In this document: positions 12,114 to 23,605 of the stretch, in pieces
Position numbering within the stretch: the stretch's first letter is position 1
Layout of the letters: each line of letters starts with the position of its first letter
Source: Bryum argenteum
Taxonomy: Eukaryota > Streptophyta > Bryopsida > Bryales > Bryaceae
Length of the DNA: 64,000 nucleotides
NCBI GenBank assembly: GCA_037043015.1
Contig: CM073321.1
Span: 10,672,001-10,736,000 of the forward strand
Direction of reading: 5' to 3'
Program-made: the position numbers and the translations under genes
The notes under the pieces: generated by a model
What the model saw: only the letters and a program-made list of their open reading frames with translations
Databases searched by the model: none
What the model was told of the DNA's origin: nothing

Positions 12114-12407
12114 TTGCAAAGAGGCAAGCCTCATCAAACGTTCCTTGTAGCAACGGAAGTAGAAGTGAAGTGCCAAAACTTCACCTTTGTGGAAAACTTC
12201 AAGGTTTGTGAAATGGATGGGATTGGTCTCATCTTATGTAAGACTTCCTTTGATACCTATGGGGTAAAGATAATGAGGTGGCCATTGAGAGTGGTTGCCA
12301 ACCCCGAAGGCAAGGAGATTGAGTTGGAGTTCACCAAGGCTCCCAACATGTTAGGAAGTAGAATCAACTTGGTGAACTTCGAGGAGTTAGAGGAAAACCG
12401 GTTCTAG
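12114..12407 (+). pseudogene. Retropepsin-like remnant
   Basis: The peptide has FTFVENFKVCEMDGIGLILC and SFDTYGVKI, matching the second half of the aspartic protease region of chromoviruses. There the usual text is close to GMDFILG...FLDTY. The catalytic DTGA segment is not visible, so the protease is incomplete. Confidence 0.45.
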
Positions 12408-12485
12408 ATGATGCTAAGGACCGATTTGGGACTTGAAGGGAATAAGCCCACTTCTAACTCCACACCTACCAAGTGTATTTGAGAG

Positions 12486-13230
12486 GTGGTAAAGGCTTTG
12501 ATGATGCCTTTTGGGTTGTGCAACGCCCCATCAACGTTCACAACCCTCATGAATACGGTGTTCCATCAAGAGATGGATGTGTTTGTCATTGTCTACATCG
12601 ATGACATATTGGTGTTCTCCAAAACCGCGGAGGAGCATGCACAACACCTTGCAATTGTGCTTCAAAAAAACTTAGGGACAATAAGTGGTATACAAATGGG
12701 GAGAAGAGTGAGTTTGGCTTGCTAGAGATGGAGATCTTGGGACACATTATGAGGAGGCAAAGTGTCAAACCGGAGCACAAGAAGGTGGAAGCAATCAAGA
12801 AGGGGAGCCAACCCACTTCACAAAGGGAAGTGAGGTCATTGCTTGGGTTGGCCTATTATTATGGGAGGTTTATAAAGAACTTCTCCAAGATTGTTAAGCC
12901 CATGTCCGGTTTGCTTAAGAAAAACTTGGCCTTGGATGGGACCGATTCATGTGTGCAAGCATTTCAAAAAACTCAAGGAGAAGCTCTCCTCCCTGCCGAT
13001 ATTGAAGTTCCCAGAGTTTGATAAGCCTTTTGAGGTGCACACCGATGCAAGTGACTTTGCCATCGGGGGGGGTGCTCATGCAAGAAGGAAGCCAATTGCA
13101 TGAAAATGAGATGTTTGCCGTAGTGTATTGTTTGAAAACATGGCAACATTACCTTGGTCTCCACAAGACCAACGTATTCACCAATAATGTTTCATTGAAG
13201 TACTTTGAAACATAAGCCAAAGTTACACCC
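12486..13230 (+). pseudogene. Reverse transcriptase and RNase H, broken
   Basis: Reverse transcriptase motifs MPFGLCNAPSTF and VIVYIDDILVFSK (catalytic YIDD) are clear. The thumb/connection follows in overlapping frames (ILGHIMRRQSVKPEHKKVEA, LLGLAYYYGRFIKNFS), then the RNase H start (EVHTDASDFAIGG) and a later piece (ENEMFAVVYCLKTWQHYL). The N-terminal fingers are missing before 12486. Frameshifts occur near 12680-12720 and 12975-13080, and a stop near 13213. Confidence 0.8.
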
Positions 13231-13329
13231 AAGCAATTGAGGTGGCATGTTACCTTAGTGCTCATAAATGTGGAGTTGATTCACAAGCCAGGCCGAGTGA
13301 ATGGGCACCGGATGCACTAGGTTGGAATG

Positions 13330-14010
13330 ATGAACATAAGTCAAATACCACGCAAGTCTTGAGAGTGATGTATGCGGGAGAAGGTGATTTGGCACAACGG
13401 ATAAGAGAGGCGTATATGAAAGACCCCGAGGCTCAAAAGTTCTTAAGTGAACTAAGGTGTGGCAAGAAGCCCAACGAAATACGGCTTCATCAAGGTATGA
13501 TCAAGTTCAAGCAAAATAGGGTGTGTGTTCCAAAGGGCATGTGGAGGTTGAGTGTGTGATCAAGGAGGAGCATGACAACCGCTTGGCCGGGCATAGGGGG
13601 GAGAAGTCCACCATATGTTTGGTTCCAAAGAGGTTCTATTGGCCCGAAATGAAGGAACACATTGCCCATTTTGTAAAGACTTGTATCACTTGAATGTGAA
13701 GCCAACCGGGCGCCATATCAAAAGCACCTGGGTTTGTTACGGCCTTTGCCTATCCGAGATGGTCTATGGGAGTGTGTCTCCATGGATTTTATTACAAGCC
13801 TTCCGGAGTCACGAGGAAGTGACGCCATCTTTATGGTGGTGGATAGCTTTTGTAAGTTGTCAAGGATGGAGCCAACAAAAGGGATGGCGACCGCCTTTGA
13901 CAAGGTGGTGCTCCTTTTCAGCGTTTGGTGGCGGCATCATGGGTTGCCGAAGACCAAAGTGATTGGAGTGATTACTTGGGTTAGGCGGTTGGTAGCCATA
14001 ATGCATTGAG
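13330..14010 (+). pseudogene. Integrase N-terminal part, catalytic core truncated
   Basis: A spacer region (VMYAGEGDLAQRIREAY) leads to the zinc-binding HHCC module, split between frames (EEHDNRLAGH, then an FVKTCITC-like end). The start of the catalytic core follows: WECVSMDFITSLP (first Asp), then VVDSFCKLSRM. The frame ends soon after HHGLPKTKV. The second Asp and the Glu of the DDE triad are absent, so an internal deletion removed the active site. The same truncation is present in copy 2. Confidence 0.7.
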
Positions 14011-14266
14011 GCATGGTGCTATGAGTCAATCGCCGCCCAAGGTGGCTTATGTGTGAAGCCACTTATGCCTAACAACCTAGCTTTTGAATGGATTGCAATC
14101 GGAGATGGAACAAAGCCAAGGTGCAAAAAACTTGGTAGCCATGAGATAGCAACTTTTTGAAAAGGACCAAGAAAAACCCTGACAAGGCCCGAAGAGGTAT
14201 GTGAAACAAGTTAACAAAGGGCGGCGCCATGAGGAGTATGAGGAGGGCTAAAAGGTGTGGTAGAAT

Positions 14267-14695
14267 GTGAAAAATCTCACCTTACCGGATGGCTTGACTC
14301 CCGTATCCATGGCAAAGTATGTGAGTCCATTTGTCATTGCAAAACGGTTGTTTGAGGATGTGTATAAGTTGGACTTACCACCGGAGACCATGATTCATCC
14401 CACCTTGCATGTCTCATTGCTCAAGCCATATCACAAAGATAAGGTGAGGCCGGAACGCAAGCAAGTGTTGCGGCCTCCACCCGAACTTCTTGGTGATCAC
14501 TTGGAGTTTGGAGTAAAAAGCATTATGAACTGCCGGATCACCAAGAAAAAGGGCAAATAATACTTGGTAAAGAGGCGGGGGTACCATGAGAAGGAAACAA
14601 CATGGGTTGAGGCCAAGTCCATGGCCAATGCAAAGGAAATGGTGGAAAGGTATGAAAGCCAACGGAGATCCAAGACACCGAGAAAGCATTGATGA
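14267..14695 (+). pseudogene. Integrase C-terminus plus chromodomain, split by TAA
   Basis: The frame reads PPETMIHPTLHVSLLKPYH, the standard gypsy integrase tail. A chromodomain follows: SIMNCRITKKKGK, then a TAA, then YLVKRRGYHEKETTWVEA and a final helix. Chromodomains steer integration to marked chromatin. The TAA falls at a conserved position, so the domain would not be made in full. Copy 2 has the identical TAA. Confidence 0.8.
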
Positions 14696-15544
14696 GGACA
14701 TCAACCTTTGAAGTGGGGGTGAATCACCACACTTGTGTACACTTGGCCTAAGTTTTGTCTAGCATTTGGTGCAAATGGTGCAAAAGGCACATGTTGTAAT
14801 ACTTGGTTGACAATTAAGTTGCTGGCAAGTTCCTTGATTGCATGTTGGAAGTGAGATGAGTCCTAATCTCATTTTGGATTGCTAGGTTGGTTAGAAGAGG
14901 TTGAAGGATACGCGAAGCCAATACTTGGAATGCCGCAAAAATGGGGACTTTGGCTTGGGAGTTGTGAGTGGGTGAACCCCCACGACTCTTAAGCTTAGGA
15001 CTTGCTCGGGCGGGAGCAAGGTAGTGGCACGGGCTCATAAAAGTGCCCTTTGCGGGTTGACCATCGTCAACGCATGGCTTGATCACCCATGTCTCGGTAG
15101 AGTGAAGCAAAGGCTAGGTCGGGCGGGACTTAGCATTACCCCTAGGAGAGCAAAGTTCACCACTTTGAGAGCCTAAGTGTTTGAGAAGTGGGCTTGGTGT
15201 TGCGACCAAGAAAGTGTTGGTTAGCCTTGAATTCAATCCTAAGTCATGTGAGTATGATGGGCTAGTTGAGCCTAACTTGGGGCCATTGGGGGCATTCCAA
15301 GTGAGTCTCAAAGTGGATAGGTCTAGTTTATGTGGGTCCTTCCAAGGAAAGTCCTTGGGTGAAAAGGACTTTAGACCTATCGGGTGCCACCTTTGAGACT
15401 TAGCCATTTTCCAAGTAAAAGGATGCTTGGAACATTGCGGGGCTAGCTACCCTGGAACGCAATGCAAGTGCCAAGGAGGCGGCTACCTCAAGAACTTGGT
15501 ACTGCCAACAAGAGAGGATGTCGATGAGGGCATCGACGTTGTTT
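14696..15544 (+). other. Non-coding 3' internal region of the chromovirus
   Basis: It lies between the chromodomain and the polypurine tract and is conserved with 46876-47723. The open frames here are on both strands and look fortuitous. Confidence 0.6.
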
Positions 15545-15556
15545 GGTGGGGGTGAG
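15545..15556 (+). other. Polypurine tract of copy 1
   Basis: GGTGGGGGTGAG lies directly before the LTR start TGTCAC. This is the position and composition expected for the plus-strand primer. The same tract precedes the LTR of copy 2. Confidence 0.7.
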
Positions 15557-17109
15557 TGTCACATCCCTTTCCAAAGGATGCCCCAACACCGTGGTGTGCC
15601 AAGAGGACCCCGGGAGTGACGCCCCGGGCTTGGCAAGAGACAAGTGAAGTGACCAAGGGGAGTCCCGAGCAAACAGCATGCAATGGCGTCGTGCTCGGGA
15701 CGAACTTGGTGGCGTGTCTTACATGGTTGGAAACCTTGTTTGAGCACGCACCCATGGGTCCAAAGAACGCGCGATTTGGAGTTGTGAGTCATGAGATATG
15801 GCTCTCCAAAGTTGGAGCGCGTTCCGGGACACTCCGGGACTCGGGAGTGTTGCCTTTCGGGACTCAAAATGTCGTTCTTCATGGATGGCAGCATGTTGCA
15901 TGTCTTTGGAAAGCTCTGGACATGAGCTTTCCAAAATGCTAAGGCTCGTGAGGAGCAAAACAATGCTTTGGGAGATATGGCTCTCCAAAGCATCGGGACT
16001 TCGGGACTCCGGGACTGCTGCCTCCCGGGACTCCCGAATGTTCAGAGGAGCATAGCTCCCACATGGAAGCTCTGATTGGGACCTGTGAGGAGTCCATCGA
16101 CATCTACTCGAAGAGTACATGTCGAAAATGGGCTCGCACGTCCCATTTGGATAACTGAGCTACAAGTTAGCCCGAGAAGAAGATACGGCCCGTTTTTGAG
16201 ACTAAGGCAAAAACGGGTGGTCTTCCAAAACAAAAGTGTGTCACGGAAGGCCCCTCAACACAAGAGGGGGGGGGCCTACCGAAGACTCCAGAGAGTACTA
16301 TGAGGAGGGGTGGTCTCCCTCCTCACTTGCACATGGTGCCTTGAGGAGCCAGGGTGGCTCCAAGGGGTGAGGCTTGGGATAGGGCCTCACTCCCGCACCT
16401 TGTGGAAAATGGAGAGTGCTTTGGAGCATTTCTAAACATGGGGTTGGGAAGTGTCCCTCTCCAAGTTAGTCCCCGTGATAAGTAGTGCCAGTTCCCGGGA
16501 GTGACCGGGAATGGCTCAAGAAGGTGAGGCATGGAAAGGAAGCCTTACTTCTACATCTTGGGCATTGTGGGATGCTCTTGAGCATCCGGCAACATTGGGT
16601 TGGAAAGAGTCCCGCTCCAAACTAGTCCCCGGGAAAACTAGTGCCGGATTCTGGGAGGATTTCCGGCAAAGTCCCGAATGGGGTGAGAAACAAGAGTGGA
16701 AGGGGACTAGTGGGAAGTTGGACAATGGATAAGGGCGGTTAGCTCCGGGGGTGAGTAGTGCCACCCTTGGGAGCTTGGACATTTGTGGAAGGCCGCCCCG
16801 TGCCACCAAGTGGCACGCCCATGTGTTGGTGGGAGTTCCGGGTTGGCATGTTCATGTGTTGGTGGGAGTTCCGGGTTGGTATGTTCATGTGTTGGTGGGA
16901 GTTCCGGGTAATGAGTATCTGGTAATGAGTTATGGAGTCAAGGTGGGTTGGACACCTTGACTTAGAATGGTGCTAACATTGTGTGTGTCGGGCACATGTA
17001 AGTGTTAGCAAAGTCGTGGCCGGTTGCTACCAACTAAGTGAGCCGTGATTCCGCTACCAAGTAAGGCTCAATAAGAAAAAGAAGAGTTGGAGTAATTAGG
17101 GTCGCGACA
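15557..17109 (+). mobile_element. 3' LTR of chromovirus copy 1
   Basis: This 1553-base LTR begins TGTCACATCC and ends GTCGCGACA, with TG...CA ends and a TGTC/GACA terminal inverted repeat. Similarity to copy 2 stops exactly at the final CA, which fixes the right border. Many GGGACTC-type short repeats occur around 15800-16040. Confidence 0.8.
16823..16921 (+). repeat. Triplicated unit of about 33 bases within the LTR
   Basis: Three adjacent units share GTGTTGGTGGGAGTTCCGGG. Copy 2 has only one comparable unit near 48995, so the expansion (or its loss) followed the split of the two copies. Confidence 0.7.
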
Positions 17110-17123
17110 CAACGAAGCTTTCA

Positions 17124-17414
17124 TTGCGGACACAACAAAACGATACTTGCGTTGCCCTGACCTTCTGTCCAACCTATGGAAAGGTACACAATGCACGTTG
17201 TTGGTTTGCTTTAGGAAATAATTGCAACGACGACGCTACGAGACTACGATCCAATGCTGAAGCTATGTATCCCGAGGAAATCAACGTAGACGCCTTCTTG
17301 CCAGGGAGAAGTGATGGGTGTTGGGAATGTGGATCTCTATACCATAGACAAGGACAATGTCCTGTCCTAAAACAACAATGGTCTCTGAGTCGACATTTCC
17401 CTGAAAACAAATAG
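17124..17414 (+). pseudogene. Gag-like fragment with CCHC knuckle from another retroelement
   Basis: The 96-residue frame contains CWECGSLYHRQGQC, a perfect CX2CX4HX4C zinc knuckle, after a segment with AMYPEEINVDAFLPG. A further coding-like piece lies at 17431-17625. It starts right after the chromovirus LTR, so copy 1 may have inserted into this older element. The retroelement type is not determined. Confidence 0.45.
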
Positions 17415-18361
17415 TCAAACTACGACCTCTATGGACAACCAAGAATCAAAACCGAATAGGCGGGGAGGGGTAACATTGACGGAAGTCAACGAGACTGAAA
17501 CTAATGTCTCCACAATCAGCACAATAGCGGTGCCCACAAGATCTAAAGTTGCGGCACCGGAGCATGTGGTGGAATACCACGAGCTCTTTCCAGAGCAACA
17601 TTGGGAACGATTAGACAACATTTGAAAACAGATTCTGGAAGAGTTAGAGTCGACCCTTGTTTTCAACATGCAGCAAGTACTCGACAACACTATTGTACGC
17701 ATCACTTTTACTTGTTGCTACAGATTACACTACAAAGTGGGTAGGGGCCAAACCTTTGAGTTTAACATGACGCAAAAAATTTTAACATTTTTTAACAGGA
17801 CCAAACGCATTTTTGTCCCTGTTAAACCACATTAAACCGCGGTTAAAAAATGTTAATTGGAACACATGATTGAACATGCTATGTTAAAATGACGTCATTC
17901 CAGTTGGGCGAAGTTACCTAGGGTCAGTAACTTGGTAAGTAAATTCCTTTCCACGTCAGCTTTTCCCGCGTTTGTACATTCCATGTGGGACAATTTATCA
18001 TCCTTGTGATGGATGAAATCTAATGTGATGTGGCATTGGAAATCTGACGTGGCATTTGAATTTTAATAGCTAAGATCGTGACACATGGCCACATCGTGGA
18101 ATGTGCGTTTGTGTCTAGAGTTTGTGTCAAAAGAAACAGAAGATAGTATCCACATTGACGCTGATTAACATTTGTGTCCTATGTTTTAACGCGATTTTTG
18201 AAACGTCCTTAGACGTCGGATGACGTTGGACCCGTCTGTAGTGAACGTAGAAATTTTGGATTTTGTGTTGAAAATGACATAATGTTTTATTAATTTTGAC
18301 GTTGTTTAACATGTGTTACAAACTTTAACTCGTTCACGTAAACGCATCTAAAATTCTAAAG

Positions 18362-18712
18362 CTATGGTAACACGCGATGCGCCGCCCTAATGCTGACTTC
18401 CGGCCCTCGTAAGCGCTGCTCTAGAGTCTTGTTCATCACGCCTTGAGTCACTGGCGGCCACCGAATGTAATAGCCAACGGCCTGCTTTATAGTGAGGACG
18501 TCGTCCTCCTCTAGTGGGCACTGAAGCTCGTGGTCATCTTTCAAGCTAGTCTAAACTTGCACGGAGTATTAGTCCTCTTCAAGCGTCTTGAATTGGACAG
18601 ACTCACGAGGCATGCCGTGCAGCACTCTAGTGCCAACTATGTCGGCCAAGGGGTCGTCATGGGGGGCATTGAGCAACTGGACGAACATCCCTTTTGAGAA
18701 TTCACCCGGCAA
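18362..18712 (-). pseudogene. DUF8039-like remnant of a CACTA-associated protein
   Basis: Minus strand. The first piece reads GMFVQLLNAPHDDPLADIVG and TRVLHGMP up to a TAA. After a short gap in another frame comes ELQCPLEEDDVLTIKQAVGY with YIRWP. The final acidic-VxxAVGxxxxWP signature is what I associate with DUF8039 domains of plant CACTA-encoded proteins. It is broken by a stop and a frame change and has no start region. Confidence 0.45.
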
Positions 18713-19774
18713 TACCTATAATTTACATGCCCAAATCCAAACAAGGAATCTTAGTATCATTTATTGGAATGTCACTTGAAAATGCAAGTAATGTCATGCA
18801 AAACGTGAATTTCTAAACAATGAGACGGTATTTGATGTCAGTGAAAACACTCTCTTATGTCACCTCAGATAGAATTTGTGCCATCTGAAACGAAGAGTTG
18901 TGTAGCATCTGTTGAGGCTTATTTCTTGACATCTCGCTTCAAGTTCGTCAAGTACTTTCTAGAAAAAAGAGCCTTTTCTTGCCGCCATGAAGGGCAGGAA
19001 CGAAAGTGCACTTTCGAGAAAGGTTTGCTGATAGCTTGCAGTACCGCCTCTCGTACCGATCGAATATCTAAGTAATCTCACTCATGATGATCGCAATCCT
19101 AAATCCAAGCACCACTCACAAATTTAAAATTGATCACGGACTTCATTGCGGGTAATGAATAAACAAAACCGAAGTAACAATGGTGGGAATTGCGTACCTA
19201 GGAATACGGAATTAGAGGGTTGAAACCCCAGCTCTGATCCAAACCCTAGTAAGAAATTGATCACGGATATTTTTGTGGGTTACTCTTTAACCTAAATAAA
19301 TATATGAAACCCAATTGAGGGAACCCAAGAAACAGTGGCAGGGATCACGTAGAAGGGACTGAAACCCCAGCCTTGATTTGAAATTTGTAGGTGCAGGAAC
19401 CGAAGGAGAGGAAGCGTGAGCTAGATTGATCATGGACTTTTTTGTGGGGTTACTCTCAAACCTAAAGACCCAATTGACAAAATCAGAGAAAAAGTGGTGA
19501 CAATTGCCTATGTGAGCCTCCAGCTATGAAATTGAGGTTTGTGGGTGCAGGAATCAAAGGGGAGGAAGCATGAGCAAGATTGGCGTGGTGATTGCTTAGA
19601 CCTGCCTTCTTCGAAAATACGGCTGGCGAGTCACCTGCTCAATAACAGGTGGCAGAACATTTGTCATCCATAAAATGGATGATCTTCATCAGTTAGGTTC
19701 AGGGTTTAGGGACTTAAAATAACAGCGATAAATGAATGGATGACACTGATAAATGCAATCTTTGTTTACAGAAC

Positions 19775-20580
19775 GTCATACTGACGCCTTGACGTTATAT
19801 CAATGTCTATTGTAACGTGTTAACGGTTAAATTACGTCAATAGTGACGCGTCCACATTAACAATACGTCAATAGTGACGGGAATGCGTTAAAACATTGTC
19901 AACATTGACGCATTCACATTTAGACTATGTCAATAGTGATGCGTTCAAACTAAAACAACGTCAATAGTGCTGTGTTCACATTTAAACTACGTCACTCGTT
20001 ATGGGTTAACGGTACACTAACGTAAATAATGACACTACTTGGACTTCATGTTTTTCCAACATCAATACTAACGCGATCACGTGTAAGCAACGTCAAAATT
20101 GAGGCGTTCACGTTGAAACTACGTCAATACCGACAAATTCACGTTAAAACTACGTCAATAGTGACAGGTCCAAGACTTCACGTTCAAACATCGTCAATTG
20201 TAACGCATTCACGTTGTTGCGACGTCAGCAGTGACGATTTCGCGTTAAAACTACGTCAATCATGACACGTTCACATTTAACTAGCGTCAATAGTGACGCG
20301 TTTAGGACTTCATGTTTCAACAACGTCAATGGTGATGTGATCATGTTAATGCAACGTCAATAAGGACGTGGTGATCCTAAGACTACGTCAATACTGACGC
20401 GTTTACGTTAAAACAATGTCAGTATTGACACGTTCACGACTTCATGTTTCAACAACGTCATCAGTGACACGTCCACGTTAAAGTAGGGCCACTAGTGACG
20501 CATTCACGTTATACGAGTAATACGGCGTCAAAAATGACGCATTGGTGTTAAACATGCGTCAATAGTGACGCATTCATGAT
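19775..20580. repeat. Minisatellite built on the imperfect palindrome CGTCAATAGTGACG
   Basis: Roughly 24 units of about 30-35 bases occur here. Each has a core close to CGTCAATAGTGACG (arms CGTCA and TGACG around ATAG), followed by CGTTCACGTTAAAAC-like spacer. The cores continue at lower density to about 21280. Arrays of short motifs near element ends commonly bind the transposase in CACTA elements. That role is inferred here. Confidence 0.75.
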
Positions 20581-21402
20581 GACATCTCTAGGAACAGTGT
20601 TAACACAACCTATGTCTTTTTTGACGTGCGCGTCACTTTTGACGCAAGTCAAACTCTAAACCGCCTAACCCTAAAGCACCATGCACTTTCTTGAAACGCG
20701 TTTGTTGAAACATAGTTTAACATAATCTATGTTATTTTTGACATTCATGTCACCATTGACACTCTCTAGGATCATTGACCAAGTAAAACCCTAACAGCCA
20801 CGTCATCCTTACCATAAATGCACTTGACACGTCAACTATGTCATTACGTTTTCTTAAACACACGTTGACACAATTTTGCGTAAAAAAAAACGCCAATGTT
20901 ACTATTGACATCCCCCATGACCAAGCACCAACTAATCCTTGTCACCCCTATCCTCCACATAAGCTTTCTACGTCACCAAGGCATTCCACGTAGGATTTAT
21001 GAATATGTTAAAAGTAACACGCTTGAACGTCGCCCATGTCACTTTAAACGTCATCTATGTTAAAAGAAACGTGCTGACATGGATCATGACTATGTTTGAT
21101 CATAAAAATATTACTAGAGTGTAAAAAATAAAGTGCTAAAGTTACTCTCCCCCTTAGGGGCGTACATGTCAAGGTTGACGTGGTTCTGTTATTTTTAACG
21201 CTAAATCGTTCTTCCAAAATCCAAGAGTGTTACTATTGACACTTGTTGTTGAACCAACGCCAATAGTGACGGAAGTATGTTAAACCGTTTAACATGCACA
21301 AAGTCACTGTGAACAACTTACCCACACTACTTTTGAATAGTATGGATAAATGTCACTTTTGATGCAAAATAACATTGGACAAAACACTGTTTTCCTCTAG
21401 TG

Positions 21403-22592
21403 CATTGTTAACTCGACAAAATTCAAACATTACCACGGCCAAAACAACTAAACAAAGCCAATGCTCAGTCTAGGGCAACTGCACGACAACTTAGTCACCG
21501 AAGCACAACACGTGACAAAGTAGACAGACTCTGCAGAAACCCCAACGTTGCTCTCACAGAACGAAGTCGGCACGAATGCCCCTATAGTCGTACATATTAA
21601 TCACATTCATGTTGCCCATACTACCCCATGGTATGGGGGGTACAACAATCATAGTCAACCAAAGTTGTCAAATTGGGCGTGTTGAGGTGATCGGGCGGGC
21701 AAAACGGGCGTACGAGTTGTCCTAGACGGGCTGGCGTGCCTGCCCACCTTGATTGTAGGAGGTGTGTATTTTTCGTGGGTAACAAAATTTGCAGCAAAAA
21801 GCGACGTAGGATGTGACGTGTAAGTCCATCGTGGCATTGGGGCGGCTGAAATTGTGCCAGGGCGGGTGAAAGAAATCGAACTCACCAGCTGATGTCATTC
21901 ATAGCGTCAATTAGTACTTTGTATTCTGCATGTCCGTCAAAGACAATGCAGTCGACAAAGAAATACCAATCCGGATCATCTCTACGCATCTGCTCAATGG
22001 ATTGCATCCAAACAGTGATGCGATGATTCCCCTCGTAGATGTAGAAACACCATATTCATTATTTTGAGAGTATCCCTCAAGAATGAGAGTATTGTTGAGG
22101 CCCAGAAGTAATGATAAAAATACAAATAGTCCGTAAAAAGTGGTATAAAGTAGATATAGATGGATGAATAATTGTATGCCAGACTGGAATATACATGAAT
22201 GTATGTTTATTTATAGACATTGTATACAAGAATTGACTACGTCAAAGGAAATATGCTCATCCAAATATATATGTGAGCTCTAGTTACATATGAATGATAC
22301 GAATGTACGATGGTAAATACGATATTTCTATACCAATAGAACAATACAGTATGGTGTTGAATGTGGGCTATCCCTGGAGAACCATACCGATCAATGTACT
22401 CTAAATCATATCAAGACTGTTGCCGTATCACAAGTGCGAACGGCTTCGAATTTCAGCTAGTGCCTTCCACACTTCTGGTCCACGACTGTAGCCTGTGTAT
22501 GGTGACGAACGCGAACTTGAATTTTCACGTCGCTGAAGCTTCAAAATCCGTTGCTCCAATGCATCGCGAACTGGAGGAGAACTAACTCTGGA
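21403..22592. other. No gene recognised; possible hAT-type terminus at 21655-21860
   Basis: At 21662-21730 there is AAGTTGTCAAATTGGGCG followed by several CGGGCGGGC-type motifs, a composition like the subterminal regions of plant hAT elements. A similar reverse-complement motif (GCCCGCCCGGTATGACAACC) lies near 55484. No transposase is attached. The rest is AT-rich with unsupported short frames. Confidence 0.3.
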
Positions 22593-23340
22593 CTAAAATC
22601 CATCGTGTGTCTGAGTCTGGCGGTGACCCTCGTGTAATGGCGGGCGCATAGTACGGAAGCGCAAACGCGAAGTATCAACAGCGTGGGCAACAGACGGATA
22701 AGGTGGCCTCGTTAGTTTCGTCCCGTAGTCTCCAAGTTTTGTTGCTGGCTCCAAAGACTTCAATGGACAAGGCGTAGAGAGAGAATGGGTCGACGCACCA
22801 CGAGATATTTTCAGCGACGATGCCTTATGAGGTGATAAACGAAGAGCCGGAGACTCGAAAATGACCGGTATGGGCACGACTGCTGCAGTTGTCGCCTAAG
22901 TGCATGAAAAGACATAGAGAAATGTAAGTAAATCAAACTACGATTGAAGTTAAAAACTAGGAAAAACTAATAAATGAACTGCTTCAAGTATGTCATACCT
23001 GTACCGGAAGTGCATCATCAACTAACTCAAAATCATCGTAAAGCTTTCTTTGCGGAGCGCCACCTCGACTTGATTCGTCTATTAGGGTACGGTTCTCCAG
23101 CGGGGAAGGAGAACATGCAGAGTGTGGTCGCTTACCGCCAAAAGCAGGACTATCCACAACACCATCATCAATTGCCATTGTCGAGTAGTCCATAGTTGAT
23201 TGTGCAGTAGCTGATGAGTACATCATATGGCCCATTCCACTCTGCGAAATTGAGTATTGTCCGTAGTCCAAAATCGAATCAGCAGAAGCAGCGCATCGGA
23301 AATCAAAATCATTGTCCGAAACCGAGACGGAATTGGACAC
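22593..23340 (-). CDS. Two 3' exons of an unknown low-complexity protein
   Basis: Minus strand. Exon 23340-22999 (114 codons) starts after an ATCCAG acceptor and ends at a GTATGA donor. Exon 22895-22593 (101 codons with stop) starts after a CTTAG acceptor. The phases agree (0/0). The product is rich in Ser, Asp and Pro (DNDFDFRC, SRGGAPQRKLYDDFELVDD, then basic/proline-rich), with no recognised domain, and looks disordered. There is no start codon, so upstream exons must exist. A GTAGAG donor near the end of the neighbouring DLNG gene (after ELINA) is in phase, so these may be alternative 3' exons of that gene. Expression evidence would decide. Confidence 0.45.
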
Positions 23341-23605
23341 CTGGATACGAATTCATTTTAGAGGAATCATCAACAAGGATGATATGCAATATGATATAAC
23401 CAAATCAACTTGACGCGAGTTAAACCAATGCTGAGAGAACTAGCATCATCAAATACTACAATAAAATAAAGGGTCGGACACAAGCCCGCTCTGAAATGAC
23501 ATCAGTCCGGGAGGAGACATTAATATTGAATCATTTATTATAATCTACACAATATACATGACAAATTTGAATCTTGTCTAGTGAGGCCAATCTTGGTTAA
23601 CTAGC

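Larger units (their letters stand above)
11760..17109 (+). mobile_element. Chromodomain Ty3/gypsy retrotransposon, copy 1 (5' truncated, defective)
   Basis: In order on the plus strand: a Gag zinc knuckle, a protease remnant, reverse transcriptase, RNase H, a partial integrase, a chromodomain, a non-coding 3' region, a polypurine tract and a 3' LTR. No 5' LTR is seen, and the left side abuts an ABCC pseudogene. Numerous stops and frameshifts make it non-autonomous. From about 13175 onward it is nearly identical to the second copy at 45372-49219. Confidence 0.85.
17728..21402. mobile_element. Probable non-autonomous CACTA (EnSpm) element
   Basis: The left end reads CACTACAAAGTGGG. The right end, on the opposite strand, reads CACTAGAGGAAAACAG. 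Both begin with the CACTA signature, though the rest of the termini differ. Inside are a DUF8039-like coding remnant, which often accompanies plant CACTA elements, and dense subterminal repeats with GTTAAAC and (A)CGTCA motifs. No TNP2-like transposase was found. I could not confirm a 3-base target duplication, so the borders are tentative. Confidence 0.45.

Noticed and set aside
15114..16809. Many open frames in the chromovirus 3' region and LTR, repeated in copy 2
   Set aside because: They overlap on both strands, lie in the non-coding part of the element, and are conserved only because the DNA is duplicated.
19775..20580. CRISPR-like array
   Set aside because: The units vary and the spacers are also repeated, and the host is a plant. 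It is a minisatellite.
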